64,000 bases of DNA from the NCBI RefSeq assembly GCF_014196505.1, contig NZ_JACIDW010000002.1, positions 486,735-550,734 of the forward strand, given 5' to 3'. The translations under genes and the position numbers were made by a program. Below the pieces are notes generated by a model that saw only the letters and a program-made list of their open reading frames with translations, was not told the DNA's origin and did not search any database. This DNA is from Rhizobium metallidurans. GTDB taxonomy: Bacteria > Pseudomonadota > Alphaproteobacteria > Rhizobiales > Rhizobiaceae. Below are positions 9,078 to 18,437 of the stretch, piece by piece (the first letter of the stretch is position 1; each line of letters starts with the position of its first letter).

Positions 9078-9252
9078 ACAACCTACCTCTAATGGAAAGG
9101 TAGTATCGAAGCCTGAACATTGCGAGTCGAATCTGAAGCCTGCTCACGAACAGGATGGCGCGGTTGGCGCTCCGCCGGACGACCTGCTATCAGGGGCGAT
9201 TGAAGCGGGCACGACTCGAAATTGGCCCGCGCGCGTACCGGAGACGACGACT

Positions 9253-10167
9253 ATGGAACGACCCGAACTTCCGATCGGCCTGCCCGCGGATATCGAGGAC
9301 AAGAAGGAGCTGGCCCGCAACTGGTTCGAGGGCCTGCGCGACCAGATCTGCGCCTCTTTCGAAGCATTGGAGGATGAACTCGCCGGCCCGCTCTCGGATC
9401 GTGAGCCCGGCCGCTTCGTCGCCAAGGACTGGCAGCGCGAGAACGGTGCGGGTGGCGGCGGTCGCATGTCGATGATGGAAGGCCGCGTCTTCGAGAAGGT
9501 CGGCGTCCACACCTCCACCGTCTATGGCGAGTTCAGCGCCGACCTGCGCGCCCAGATGCCGGGCGCCAAGGACGATCCGCGTTTCTGGGCCTCCGGCATC
9601 TCGCTGATCGCCCATCCGGTCAATCCCAATGTCCCCGCCGTGCACATGAACACCCGCATGGTGGTGACCTCGAGCCGCTGGTTCGGCGGCGGCGCGGACC
9701 TGACGCCGGTGCTCGACCGCCGCCGCACCCAGGAGGACGACGACACAAGGCTGTTCCACAAGGCGATGGAGATCGCCTGCCGCAGCCACGCCGGCGTCGC
9801 CGATTACGACGCCTACAAGACGTGGTGCGACGAATACTTCTTCCTCAAGCACCGCAACGAGGCGCGCGGCATCGGCGGCATCTTCTACGACTGGCTGCAT
9901 TCGGGCGAGGAAGCCGGCGGCTGGAGCGCCGACTTCGCCTTCACCCGCGATGTCGGCCGCGCCTTCGCGATGGTTTATCCACGGATTGTTCGCTCCAACT
10001 TCAATAAACAGTGGACAGAACAAGATCGTGAAGAACAATTGATTCGCCGTGGGCGATATGTCGAGTTCAATCTGCTATATGACCGGGGAACGATCTTCGG
10101 TTTGAAAACGGGTGGGAATGTCGAGTCCATTCTCTCATCGCTGCCCCCCGCCGTTCGCTGGCCGTAA
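9253..10167 (+). CDS. hemF: Oxygen-dependent coproporphyrinogen-III oxidase
   Basis: 304 aa from the ATG at 9253 ([11 protein letters not shown]), the usual HemF length. It oxidatively decarboxylates coproporphyrinogen III to protoporphyrinogen IX with O2 in the cytoplasm. Family blocks are all present: [40 protein letters not shown] (conserved His/Asn), [10 protein letters not shown], the [19 protein letters not shown] block and [23 protein letters not shown] at the C-terminus. An in-frame upstream reading to 8995 overlaps the small gene on the other strand and looks non-coding. Confidence 0.97.
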   Translation: MERPELPIGLPADIEDKKELARNWFEGLRDQICASFEALEDELAGPLSDREPGRFVAKDWQRENGAGGGGRMSMMEGRVFEKVGVHTSTVYGEFSADLRAQMPGAKDDPRFWASGISLIAHPVNPNVPAVHMNTRMVVTSSRWFGGGADLTPVLDRRRTQEDDDTRLFHKAMEIACRSHAGVADYDAYKTWCDEYFFLKHRNEARGIGGIFYDWLHSGEEAGGWSADFAFTRDVGRAFAMVYPRIVRSNFNKQWTEQDREEQLIRRGRYVEFNLLYDRGTIFGLKTGGNVESILSSLPPAVRWP

Positions 10168-10281
10168 CTGGGAGGAAAGATCGGCGGTTAGCTTGGTAAA
10201 TTGCACGTGAGAGGCTTTTAATAAGCGGACCGGATACCCATTTCATGCATGTACGCGCCTAACAATCGGAGGAGGATTGTC

Positions 10282-10542
10282 ATGACGATACAGAGTGGAA
10301 CACCGGCGGCGACAGGTGTCCAACAGCCACCCCGCCCAATCGATACGCCCGAGCTGCTCACAAGGCTGGCCGAGGCGCTGAAAGCCAAGAGCGGCTCCGA
10401 CCTGCCCCTTTCCTGCTTCGTGGAACAGGTAAAGCTTCAACTCGCCGGCGGCCTTTCCGCCGAGGAGCTGTCGCGCCGCGCCAGGAGCCAGCACAGCGGC
10501 GCACGCACGGATTGCTACCGTGCATGGGCGATGCCCGAATAA
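10282..10542 (+). CDS. Small hypothetical protein
   Basis: 86 aa from the ATG at 10282, chosen because GGAGGAGG stands 8 bases upstream. No signal peptide, membrane helix or recognised domain; the middle (TPELLTRLAEALKAKSGSDLPLSCFVEQVKLQLAGG) looks helical. The stop codon lies in a 13-bp tandem duplication (CCCGAATAATCGG at 10534-10546 and again at 10547-10559), so the C-terminus may vary between strains. Confidence 0.6.
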   Translation: MTIQSGTPAATGVQQPPRPIDTPELLTRLAEALKAKSGSDLPLSCFVEQVKLQLAGGLSAEELSRRARSQHSGARTDCYRAWAMPE

Positions 10543-10559
10543 TCGGCCCGAATAATCGG
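10534..10559 (+). repeat. 13-bp tandem duplication across a stop codon
   Basis: Two exact adjoining copies of CCCGAATAATCGG (10534-10546, 10547-10559). The first contains the TAA of the preceding small gene. Looks like a recent slippage or duplication event. Confidence 0.8.
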
Positions 10560-10736
10560 GTTGAGGATTCAGGCCCTCACGCTTTTGATGATGTGGCCTG
10601 AACAGTCCGGGGACCGGACACATCGATGATCGCGAAATGGCGATCCCTACGGCCGGTGCGGCAACCGGCCGGAACCTTCCTGTCCCTGGAGCATTCCCAC
10701 AGAACGCAAGAGCGGAACTCAAGTCAGGAGGAGACG

Positions 10737-10922
10737 ATGAGACTTTTCGAATGTGGAACGCTGGTCCCCGGATGCAGCTGGCACACCCGCGCAAGCGACG
10801 ACGCCGAAGTCGTGCGCCGCGCCGTCGATCATATGAAGTCCGCGCATGGTGAAACCATCATCCGCGAAAACATGGTCGACAACATCAAGGCCCGCATCCG
10901 CAACGAAGCGAACGCGGCCTGA
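10737..10922 (+). CDS. DUF1059 domain small protein
   Basis: 61 aa. The ATG at 10737 follows AGGAGGAG at ideal spacing. The sequence MRLFECGTLVPGCSWHTRAS, then the ..EVVRRAVDHMKSAHGE.. helix, matches the DUF1059 family: short proteins with a CG..VPGC.. motif and a conserved AH, suggestive of metal binding (C6, C13, H16, H38). The biological role is unknown. It is separated by 195 bases from the gene before and converges on cca. Confidence 0.85.
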   Translation: MRLFECGTLVPGCSWHTRASDDAEVVRRAVDHMKSAHGETIIRENMVDNIKARIRNEANAA

Positions 10923-10936
10923 TCTTGGCGATCTGC

Positions 10937-12190
10937 CTATTTTACGCGATCTGAAAGCCGGGCGAGCAATGTCGCCCGGTCGGAGGCGAAGTTCTCCTCC
11001 ACCCACTGATGCTCCAGAGCGGCCAGCGTCTCACCCACCTGCCGGCCGGCGGCGATCCCTGCCGCCATCACATCCCCGCCATTCACTGGAAAACTCGGCT
11101 TCACCCAGGCATTGGCATGGTCGAGCAGCCTGTTCAGCCGCGCCGATCGCGCCATCTCCGCCATGTCGCCCTCGGCCTTGCCCCGCGCCACCGCGAGCGC
11201 CAGCCGCAGCCGCGTCGTGATGCCCTCGGCGCTGTTGCGATAAAGCAGACGGTCGAAGGCCGCCATCGACATCTCGTCGTTGATCGGTGCTGCATTCGCC
11301 CACGCCTTGAAGACCGCCGCTTCCGCATTGGCAAGCTTCAGCCGCGCCGCCATCGCCTCGAGCCGTTTGGCGTCGGGCGGTACGATCGAGGCCAGCCGCA
11401 GCAGCGGATCGGGCGTCCACCTAAGCGCCTTCTCGGTGGCGACAAGCGCCGGGATCGCGTCGATCCCCCACTTCTCCGTCTCCGGCAGGATTTCCGTCAG
11501 CGCGCCGACCGTGCGCATCCACAACAGCGCCCGCCCGGGATCTTCCGCTGACAACAGCTTGCGCATCTCCGACCACACCCGCTCGGCCGACAGCGTCGCG
11601 AGCTTGGAGCGCGCCGCCGCCGCCGCCCGCAACCCATCCGCATCCGGCCGTCCCGAACCGTAATAGGCGAAGAAGCGGAAGAAGCGCAGGATGCGCAGAT
11701 AGTCTTCCTTGATCCTGGTCGCGGCATCGCCGATGAAGCGAATGTTGCGCTTCTCGATATCGGCAAGCCCGCCGACGAGATCGACCACCTCGCCGCTTTC
11801 GCCGACATAGAGCGCGTTGATCGTCAGGTCGCGCCGCTCGGCATCCGTCTGCCAGTCGGTGCTGAACGCCACCGTCGCCCGTCGCCCGTCGGTCTCGACA
11901 TCGGCGCGCAGCGTCGTCACCTCGAACGGCTTGCGGTCGATCACCAGCGTCACCGTGCCATGCTCGACGCCCGTCGGCACCGCCTTGATCCCGGCCGCCC
12001 TGGCACGCTCGATCACCACGTCGGGCGTCAGCGTCGTCGCCACGTCGATATCGCTGACACCGAGCCCCATCAGGCTGTTGCGCACGGCGCCACCCACCAC
12101 GCGCCCCTCGCCGCCATCGGCATTCAGCAGCGAGAAAACGCGCTTCAGCGCCGGGTCGTTGAACCATGCTTCGTGAGCAAGGTTGGTCAT
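10937..12190 (-). CDS. cca: CCA tRNA nucleotidyltransferase
   Basis: 417 aa. It adds or repairs the 3'-CCA end of tRNAs. The class II nucleotidyltransferase head has VVGGAVRNSLMG (about 31-42) and the metal-binding SDIDVATT, then a RRDLTINALY flap motif and the FDPxGG-like VVDLVGGLADI. The C-terminal helical body has the rhizobial extension. It is the last gene of a three-gene minus-strand operon and its ATG overlaps the Nudix stop by 4 bp. Confidence 0.95.
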   Translation of the reverse strand: MTNLAHEAWFNDPALKRVFSLLNADGGEGRVVGGAVRNSLMGLGVSDIDVATTLTPDVVIERARAAGIKAVPTGVEHGTVTLVIDRKPFEVTTLRADVETDGRRATVAFSTDWQTDAERRDLTINALYVGESGEVVDLVGGLADIEKRNIRFIGDAATRIKEDYLRILRFFRFFAYYGSGRPDADGLRAAAAARSKLATLSAERVWSEMRKLLSAEDPGRALLWMRTVGALTEILPETEKWGIDAIPALVATEKALRWTPDPLLRLASIVPPDAKRLEAMAARLKLANAEAAVFKAWANAAPINDEMSMAAFDRLLYRNSAEGITTRLRLALAVARGKAEGDMAEMARSARLNRLLDHANAWVKPSFPVNGGDVMAAGIAAGRQVGETLAALEHQWVEENFASDRATLLARLSDRVK

Positions 12191-12837
12191 GCGTAGAGCC
12201 TTTCGTAGAGCGTGCGGACGATGCCGGCGGTGATGCCCCAGATCATCCTCGTTTCATAGGGCATGCGATAGAAATGTCGGTCGAGCCCGTCGACCATCCG
12301 CTTGTCGCGGATGTGGTTGCCGGGCGCCATCAGGAAGGAGAGCGGCACCTCGAACACGTCGTCGACCTCATCGGGATTAAGCTTGAGATCGAAGCCAGGG
12401 CGCACCACCGCCAGCACGGGCGTGATGCGAAATCCGGTCGAGGCCAGGTAGTTCGGCAGCCGCCCGACGGTCTCGACGAAGGAACCCTTGAGCCCGATTT
12501 CCTCGTCGGCCTCGCGCACCGCCGCCTGCTCCGGCGTCTCGTCCTCGCCGTCGATCTTGCCGCCGGGAAAGGCGATCTGGCCGGAATGCTTGCGCAGCGT
12601 CGAGGTGCGCTGCGTGAAGATCACCCGCGCCTCGTCGCCGTCGTCGATCACCGGCACCAAGACGGCCGCGTCCCTGAGCTTGAACGTTTCCACCTTGGCG
12701 ACGATCTCGGGGTTCAGGATATGGTCGCCATGCTCGCGCCACGACAGATCGACCGGCCCGCCCATCTGGTGCATCGCCCGGCGTCTGAATTCGGCGGCGG
12801 AGTAAAGCGCGACCTCCCTGGTATGGACCTTTGTCAT
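12187..12837 (-). CDS. CoA pyrophosphatase-type Nudix hydrolase
   Basis: 216 aa. The segment VIFTQRTSTLRKHSGQIAFPGG (UPF0035 signature) immediately precedes a Nudix box (GGKIDGEDE..READEEIGL), the combination that marks the CoA/acyl-CoA pyrophosphatase subgroup (YeaB/NudL). These split CoA into 3',5'-ADP and phosphopantetheine. Its start overlaps the DUF1285 stop, and its stop overlaps the cca start, each by 4 bp (ATGA), so the three are translationally coupled. Confidence 0.9.
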   Translation of the reverse strand: MTKVHTREVALYSAAEFRRRAMHQMGGPVDLSWREHGDHILNPEIVAKVETFKLRDAAVLVPVIDDGDEARVIFTQRTSTLRKHSGQIAFPGGKIDGEDETPEQAAVREADEEIGLKGSFVETVGRLPNYLASTGFRITPVLAVVRPGFDLKLNPDEVDDVFEVPLSFLMAPGNHIRDKRMVDGLDRHFYRMPYETRMIWGITAGIVRTLYERLYA

Positions 12838-13457
12838 CGCGACAGCGTATCCAGCTCGGCGGCCGGCATGACGGGAAAAATCTCGCCGCCCGATCGCAGG
12901 CAGAACATCGCGACCCCGTCGACATCGATCGTCTCGCCGAGTTCCACGAGCTGGTACATCACGGCCCGCGACACCAGCGCTTCCAGCCGGCCACGCACAT
13001 GCAGGTAGGGCTTCAACTCGTTGTTATCGCCGTGAATGACGAACCGGAGCGGATGCTCGCCGCCAGCCTCCACCACGTCGCCGACATTGGTGCGGAAGGT
13101 CAGCACGGCCTGCCCGTCCTTCACGGAGGCGTTCATCTCGACAGCCAGGAACGGCGCATCGACGATCCGGATGCCGACTTTTTCCACAGGAGTTACGAGG
13201 TAGGTCTTGCCGTCCTCATCCTTGCGCAGAACCGTGGAAAACAGCCGCACCAGCGGCGCGCGGCCGATCGGCGTTCCCATGTAGAACCACGTCCCGTCGG
13301 CGCGGATTTCCATGTCGATATCGCCGCAGAAGGGCGGATTCCATTTCTCGACGGGCGGAAGACCGCGTTTCGCGTCGCCATTATCACCCGCGGCGCGCGA
13401 AATCAGCGCGGCCAGATCCGCGGCATCGGTCGCTGCCTTGATCTCTTCGGTTGCCAT
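12834..13457 (-). CDS. DUF1285 domain protein
   Basis: 207 aa from the ATG at 13457 (MATEEIKAA); a longer reading to 13565 runs into the divergent promoter. The block GLPPVEKWNPPFCGDIDMEIRADGTWFYMGTPIGR and the following strand-rich region match DUF1285, a two-domain beta fold of unknown function common in proteobacteria. First gene of the DUF1285-Nudix-cca operon; divergent from moxR with 163 bases between starts. Confidence 0.88.
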   Translation of the reverse strand: MATEEIKAATDAADLAALISRAAGDNGDAKRGLPPVEKWNPPFCGDIDMEIRADGTWFYMGTPIGRAPLVRLFSTVLRKDEDGKTYLVTPVEKVGIRIVDAPFLAVEMNASVKDGQAVLTFRTNVGDVVEAGGEHPLRFVIHGDNNELKPYLHVRGRLEALVSRAVMYQLVELGETIDVDGVAMFCLRSGGEIFPVMPAAELDTLSR

Positions 13458-13620
13458 TGTTCCGTCTCTGTTTGCACTTAACCCAGGAAATGTCACGAGA
13501 TAGTCATTCGAAACGAACTTGTCAGCCCGCAACATCTTCATAACTCTATCGGGTATGAGGCACACGTGTAAAAGTCCGACGATTCGCGACGAATGAGATC
13601 AGCCGCTGGAGAGATGCCTG

Positions 13621-14631
13621 ATGGGTATGATGAAGACCGAAGCCCCCCTCGATGAAAAGGCGATCGTCGCCGCGGCGGAAAAGGCGCTTGCCGATATCGC
13701 CACGGTCAGGAGCGAGGTCTCCAAGGTGATCTTCGGCCAGGAGAGCGTCGTCGAGAACACGCTGCTTGCCGTGCTCTCGGGCGGCCACGCCCTGCTCGTC
13801 GGCGTCCCCGGCCTCGCAAAGACCAAGCTGGTCACCACGCTCGGCGAAGTGCTCGGCCTCGGCGCCAACCGCATCCAGTTCACGCCCGACCTGATGCCGT
13901 CTGATATCCTCGGCTCCGAGGTGATGGACCAGGACGAGACCGGCCGCCGCTCCTTCCGCTTCGTCAAGGGCCCCGTCTTCGCCCAGCTCCTGATGGCCGA
14001 CGAGATCAACCGCGCCTCGCCGCGCACCCAGTCGGCGCTGCTGCAGGCGATGCAGGAGTACCACATCACCGTCGCCGGCCAGCGCTACGACCTGCCGACG
14101 CCCTTCCACGTGCTCGCCACCCAGAACCCGCTGGAGCAGGAAGGCACCTACCCTCTTCCCGAGGCGCAGCTCGACCGCTTCCTGCTGCAGGTCGACGTCA
14201 ACTACCCCGAACTCGCCGCCGAACGGCAGATCCTGCTCGACACCACGGGCCTGGCCGAAACCAGGCCGCAGGCGGTGCTGAGCGCCGAGCGCCTGATCGA
14301 GATCCAGACGCTGATCCGCCAGATGCCGGTCAGCGACAAGGTGGTCGACGGCATCCTGGCGCTCGTCCGCTCCGCCCGTCCCGGCCAGGGCAACGCCGCC
14401 ACCGACAAGAACGTCGCCTGGGGCCCCGGCCCGCGCGCCGGCCAGGCGATGATGCTTTGCGCCCGCGCCCGCGCGCTCTATGAGGGCCGTCTCGCCCCGT
14501 CGCTCGACGATGTCCACGCGCTGGCCGAGCCCGTGCTGCAGCACCGCATGGCGCTGACCTTCGCCGCCCGCGCCGAAGGCATGTCGGTGCGCGACGTGAT
14601 CGCCGGGCTGGTGAAGCAGGCCCAAGGCTAG
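13621..14631 (+). CDS. MoxR-family AAA+ ATPase
   Basis: 336 aa. Walker [12 protein letters not shown] (about 61-71), Walker [20 protein letters not shown], sensor 1 in [23 protein letters not shown] and a C-terminal lid domain. MoxR ATPases act as chaperones that insert metals or remodel partner complexes, usually with vWA-domain partners. Here it heads an operon with a DUF58 protein and two large membrane proteins, the classical arrangement. GGAGAG precedes the ATG by 7 bases. Confidence 0.95.
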   Translation: MGMMKTEAPLDEKAIVAAAEKALADIATVRSEVSKVIFGQESVVENTLLAVLSGGHALLVGVPGLAKTKLVTTLGEVLGLGANRIQFTPDLMPSDILGSEVMDQDETGRRSFRFVKGPVFAQLLMADEINRASPRTQSALLQAMQEYHITVAGQRYDLPTPFHVLATQNPLEQEGTYPLPEAQLDRFLLQVDVNYPELAAERQILLDTTGLAETRPQAVLSAERLIEIQTLIRQMPVSDKVVDGILALVRSARPGQGNAATDKNVAWGPGPRAGQAMMLCARARALYEGRLAPSLDDVHALAEPVLQHRMALTFAARAEGMSVRDVIAGLVKQAQG

Positions 14632-14690
14632 GCAGACAAGGCTGAGCGAACAGGATCAGGCCGACAAGGATCAGGAAGGAAGCCTCACGC

Positions 14691-15629
14691 GTGGCATCGA
14701 TCGGACAGACCGTCACTCCGACCCCAGGCAGCGATGCCCTTGCACGCGCAAGGCAGCGCGCCAGCCTGCTGCCGGATTGCCTCGTCGAGGCCAAGCGGAT
14801 CGCCAACACCGTGATCGCCGGCTGGCACGGCCGCCGCAAGCGTGGGATCGGCGAGAATTTCTGGCAATTCCGGCCCTATAGCGAAGGCGAAAGCCTGGCG
14901 CGCATCGACTGGCGCCGCTCGGCGCGCGACGACCACACCTATATCCGCGACCGCGAGTGGGAAGCCGCCCACACCATCTGGCTCTGGGCCGATATGTCGC
15001 CGTCGATGATGTACAAGTCGACCTTCGGCAACGCCTCCAAGGAAAGCCGCGCGCTGGTCATCATGCTGGCGCTCGCCGAAATCCTCGCCCGCTCGGGCGA
15101 GCGCGTCGGCTGCCCCGGCGTCATGGAGCCGATCTCCGCCCGCAACGCCGCCGAACGGCTGGCGGTGGCCCTGATGCACGCGCCGCTCACCGGCGGCCTG
15201 CCGGATACCGCGATGATCCGCGGCTCGAGCGACCTCGTGCTGATCGGCGATTTCCTCGACGATGCCGGCGCCGTGATGGCCCGCATCGGCCCGCTCGCCC
15301 GGCGCGGCCTGCGCGGCCACGTCATCGAGGTGGCCGATCCCGCCGAGGAGCTGTTCCCCTATACCGGCCGCACCGAGTTCACCGACCCCGAGACCGGTTC
15401 GAAGCTCACCTCCGGCCGCGCCGAAAATATCCGCGAAGCCTATACGCACGCCTATCTCGGCCGCCGCGATGGCCTTGGCCAGAGCCTGCGCCATCTCGGC
15501 TGGACCTTCATCAGCCACCGCACCGATCACCTCGCCTCCGAGGCGCTGGTCGCCGTCCACATGCATCTGTCCGGCATGCCCGGCAAGACGAGCTTGCCCG
15601 GCAAGGCAACGCAGGGAGGCCAGCTGTGA
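14691..15629 (+). CDS. DUF58 (vWA-like) protein
   Basis: 312 aa, GTG start. The DUF58 core is clear: ENFWQFRPYSEGESLARIDW and RRSARDDHTYIRDREWE (about 61-90), followed by LWADMSPSM, a DxSxS-type metal-site motif of von Willebrand A folds. It lies 59 bp after moxR and overlaps the next gene by 4 bp (GTGA). It is the expected cytoplasmic or membrane-associated partner of the MoxR ATPase. Confidence 0.93.
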   Translation: MASIGQTVTPTPGSDALARARQRASLLPDCLVEAKRIANTVIAGWHGRRKRGIGENFWQFRPYSEGESLARIDWRRSARDDHTYIRDREWEAAHTIWLWADMSPSMMYKSTFGNASKESRALVIMLALAEILARSGERVGCPGVMEPISARNAAERLAVALMHAPLTGGLPDTAMIRGSSDLVLIGDFLDDAGAVMARIGPLARRGLRGHVIEVADPAEELFPYTGRTEFTDPETGSKLTSGRAENIREAYTHAYLGRRDGLGQSLRHLGWTFISHRTDHLASEALVAVHMHLSGMPGKTSLPGKATQGGQL

Positions 15630-18436
15630 GCGCGCTTCCCTTCGCCTTCGCCTATCCGGCCATTCTCGGCGCCCTCGTGGCGCTTCCCGTCATCTGGTGG
15701 CTGCTGCGCCTGACCCCGCCGCGCCCGAAGGCCGAAGTCTTCCCGCCGCTGCGCATCCTCGCCACCGTGCTGAAACGCGAGGAAACGCCGGCGCAGAGCC
15801 CCTGGTGGCTGACGCTGCTGCGCATGCTTCTCGCCGCCGCCGTCATTCTCGCCATCGCCGATCCGGTGTTCAATCCGCGCGCGAGTTCGATCGCCCCGGG
15901 CGGTCCGCTCGTGCTTTTCATCGACAATGGCTGGGCGACCGCACCGGATTGGGAGCGCCGCGTTGAGACCGCCGAGGCGCTGATCGACGACGCGGATTCA
16001 GCAAGCCTGCCCGTATCCATCGCCTTTACCGCCGACCCGAGCAACGATGCGCTCGCCGGCACCGCCGCCGTTGCCCGCGAGAGGCTCCGCGCCGCCGAAC
16101 CGCGGCCGCTGGTGCCCGACCGCCAGCGCGCCTTCGCAGCGTTGCGCGCGGCGCTTGACGGCGTCAAGCCCGGCACGCTCGCCTTCCTGACCGACGGCGC
16201 CGCCGCGAACGACAACGACGCCACCGTTCGCCAGCTGGCCGACCTGCAGCCGGCGCAGCTTCGGCTGATCGCCTCCGACGCGACGCAAACCGTGGCGATA
16301 ACGGACGCCAACAACGCCGCCGACGCCATGACCGTCGCGGCCACCCGCCTCGACAGCGCCTCCGCCGCCACCCTGCCGCTGACCGCCCAGGACGCGCAGG
16401 GCCGCGCCATCGCCTCGGGCTCCATCTCTTTCCAGCCCGGCCAGTCCGTGGCATCGGGCTCGATCACGGCGCCCTTCGAGATGCGCAACGACTTCGCCCG
16501 CGTCAGCATCGACAATCACCCGACGGCCGGTGCCGTCCAGCTTCTCGACGACGGTTTCAAGCGCCGCCGCGTCGTGCTCTTGTCGGGCGAGGCAAGCGAC
16601 AGCCTGCAGCCGCTGCTGTCGCCGCTCTACTACATCCAGCGCGCCCTGCAGCCCTATGCCGATCTGATCGAGCCGAACGCCACCAATCTCGCCACCTCCA
16701 TCCCCGATCTTCTGGCGCAGAACCCCTCGGTCATCGTCATGGCCGATATCGGCCGCCTGCCGCAGGAGACCTACGAGCCGCTGCAGCGCTGGATCAACAA
16801 CGGCGGCACGCTGATCCGCTTCGCCGGCCCGCGCCTGGCCGCCGCCCCCGCCGACGATCCGCTGGTTCCGGTCACGCTGCGCCAGGGCGAACGCGCGCTC
16901 GGCGGCGCCTTGTCCTGGGCCGAGCCGCAGCCGCTGGCCGAATTCCCCAATTTCGGCCCCTTCGCCGGCATGGCGCGCCCGACCGACGTCACGGTGAAGC
17001 GCCAGGTGCTGGCCGAGCCGACGCCGGATCTGGCGGAACGCACATGGGCAAGCCTCGCCGACGGCACGCCGCTGGTGACGGTGAAGCCGATGAACGCCGG
17101 CCGCATCGTGCTCTTCCACGTCAGCGCCGAAGCCACATGGTCGGATCTTCCGATCTCGGGCAATTTCGTCGAGATGCTGCGCCGCATCGTGCAATTGTCA
17201 CGCTCCGGCGGCGTCACCTCGCAATCCGGCGGCGCGACGACCGCGGACGCGCTGCCGCCCTTCCGGCTGTTGACCGCCAAGGGCGCGCTAACCACCGAAA
17301 CCGGCGCCGCGCGGCCGCTGATCCAGAACGCCAAGGCCGCCCCCGTGGCCGGCTTCGAAAATCCGCCGGGCCTATACGGCTCCGAAGAAGGGTTCACCGC
17401 CTTGAACGTCCTGCCCCAGAACGCCGAACTCAAGCCCCTCGACGCCTCGGGCGTGACGCTGGTGCGCGAGGGCCTGATCGGCGGCGAGACATGGTCGGCC
17501 AAACCCTCGCTCTTCCTCATCGCCTTCCTGCTCCTGCTTGCCGACAGCCTGATCGTCATGCTCATGAGCGGCGCCTTCTCGCGCCTGCGCCCGGCCGCGC
17601 GCACGGCGGCGATGATCGCGGTGGCGGCCGGCGCCGCCTTCCTCGTCCAGCCCGGCCAGTCGCGCGCCGACGACAGCAAGCCCGGCGATGACCAGATCTT
17701 CCAGCGGCTCGACAACACCCACCTCGCCTACGTCGTCACCGGCGAGCCCGAGGTCGACCGCATCTCCCAGCGCGGGCTCGAGGGTCTCACGCAATATCTG
17801 ACATTCCGCACCACGCTCGAACCGTCCGCTCCCGTCGGCCTCGATATCACCAAGGACGAGCTCGCCTTCTATCCGATCATCTACTGGCCGATCTCGGCCA
17901 CCGCGCCCATGCCGTCGGCCGCCTCGATCAACCGGATCGACGCCTACATGCGCTCCGGCGGCACCGTGCTCTTCGACACCCGCGACCAGTTCAGCGCCCT
18001 CGACAACAGCGGCGGCACCAGCGCCAATGGCGAGCGCCTGCAGCAGATCCTCGCCAATCTCGACATACCGCCGCTGGAGCCGGTTCCCTCCGATCACGTG
18101 CTGACCAAGTCCTTTTATCTTCTGTCGAGCTTCCCCGGCCGTTATGCCGGCAGCCCGCTCTGGATCGAGGCGCGTCAGGACAACCGCTCCGGCAACGCCA
18201 AGTCGGCGGCAACGGCCGACGGCGTTTCGCCGATCCTCATCACTGGCAACGATTTCGCCGGCGCCTGGGCCGTGGACGACAATGGCGTCCCGATCCTTCC
18301 CACCGTCCCCCCGGACGAGGCGCAGCGCGAATATGCCTATCGCAGCGGCGTCAACATCATGATGTATATGCTCACCGGCAACTACAAGACCGACCAGGTA
18401 CATGTCCCCGCCCTCCTCGAACGGCTGGGACAGTGA
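15626..18436 (+). CDS. DUF4159 domain membrane protein with BatA-like N-terminus
   Basis: 936 aa, starting at the GTG at 15626 that overlaps the DUF58 stop. The N-terminus has two hydrophobic segments (about 1-25 and 55-80) in the BatA/aerotolerance-type pattern FPPLRILATVLKREE; a vWA-like segment follows (LVLFIDNGWA). A membrane helix occurs near residues 625-650 and a second near 655-675. The last ~250 residues (from DDQIFQRLDNTHLAYVVTGE) are DUF4159, a Rossmann-like fold related to GATase-like domains. Upstream in-frame sequence back to 14957 is only the shadow of DUF58. Precise role unknown. Confidence 0.9.
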   Translation: MSALPFAFAYPAILGALVALPVIWWLLRLTPPRPKAEVFPPLRILATVLKREETPAQSPWWLTLLRMLLAAAVILAIADPVFNPRASSIAPGGPLVLFIDNGWATAPDWERRVETAEALIDDADSASLPVSIAFTADPSNDALAGTAAVARERLRAAEPRPLVPDRQRAFAALRAALDGVKPGTLAFLTDGAAANDNDATVRQLADLQPAQLRLIASDATQTVAITDANNAADAMTVAATRLDSASAATLPLTAQDAQGRAIASGSISFQPGQSVASGSITAPFEMRNDFARVSIDNHPTAGAVQLLDDGFKRRRVVLLSGEASDSLQPLLSPLYYIQRALQPYADLIEPNATNLATSIPDLLAQNPSVIVMADIGRLPQETYEPLQRWINNGGTLIRFAGPRLAAAPADDPLVPVTLRQGERALGGALSWAEPQPLAEFPNFGPFAGMARPTDVTVKRQVLAEPTPDLAERTWASLADGTPLVTVKPMNAGRIVLFHVSAEATWSDLPISGNFVEMLRRIVQLSRSGGVTSQSGGATTADALPPFRLLTAKGALTTETGAARPLIQNAKAAPVAGFENPPGLYGSEEGFTALNVLPQNAELKPLDASGVTLVREGLIGGETWSAKPSLFLIAFLLLLADSLIVMLMSGAFSRLRPAARTAAMIAVAAGAAFLVQPGQSRADDSKPGDDQIFQRLDNTHLAYVVTGEPEVDRISQRGLEGLTQYLTFRTTLEPSAPVGLDITKDELAFYPIIYWPISATAPMPSAASINRIDAYMRSGGTVLFDTRDQFSALDNSGGTSANGERLQQILANLDIPPLEPVPSDHVLTKSFYLLSSFPGRYAGSPLWIEARQDNRSGNAKSAATADGVSPILITGNDFAGAWAVDDNGVPILPTVPPDEAQREYAYRSGVNIMMYMLTGNYKTDQVHVPALLERLGQ

Positions 18437-18437
18437 C

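Noticed and set aside
14957..15625. Long in-frame extension upstream of the DUF4159 gene
   Set aside because: It is the shadow of the DUF58 gene in another frame: low complexity and Arg-rich. The GTG at 15626, overlapping the DUF58 stop, is the natural start.
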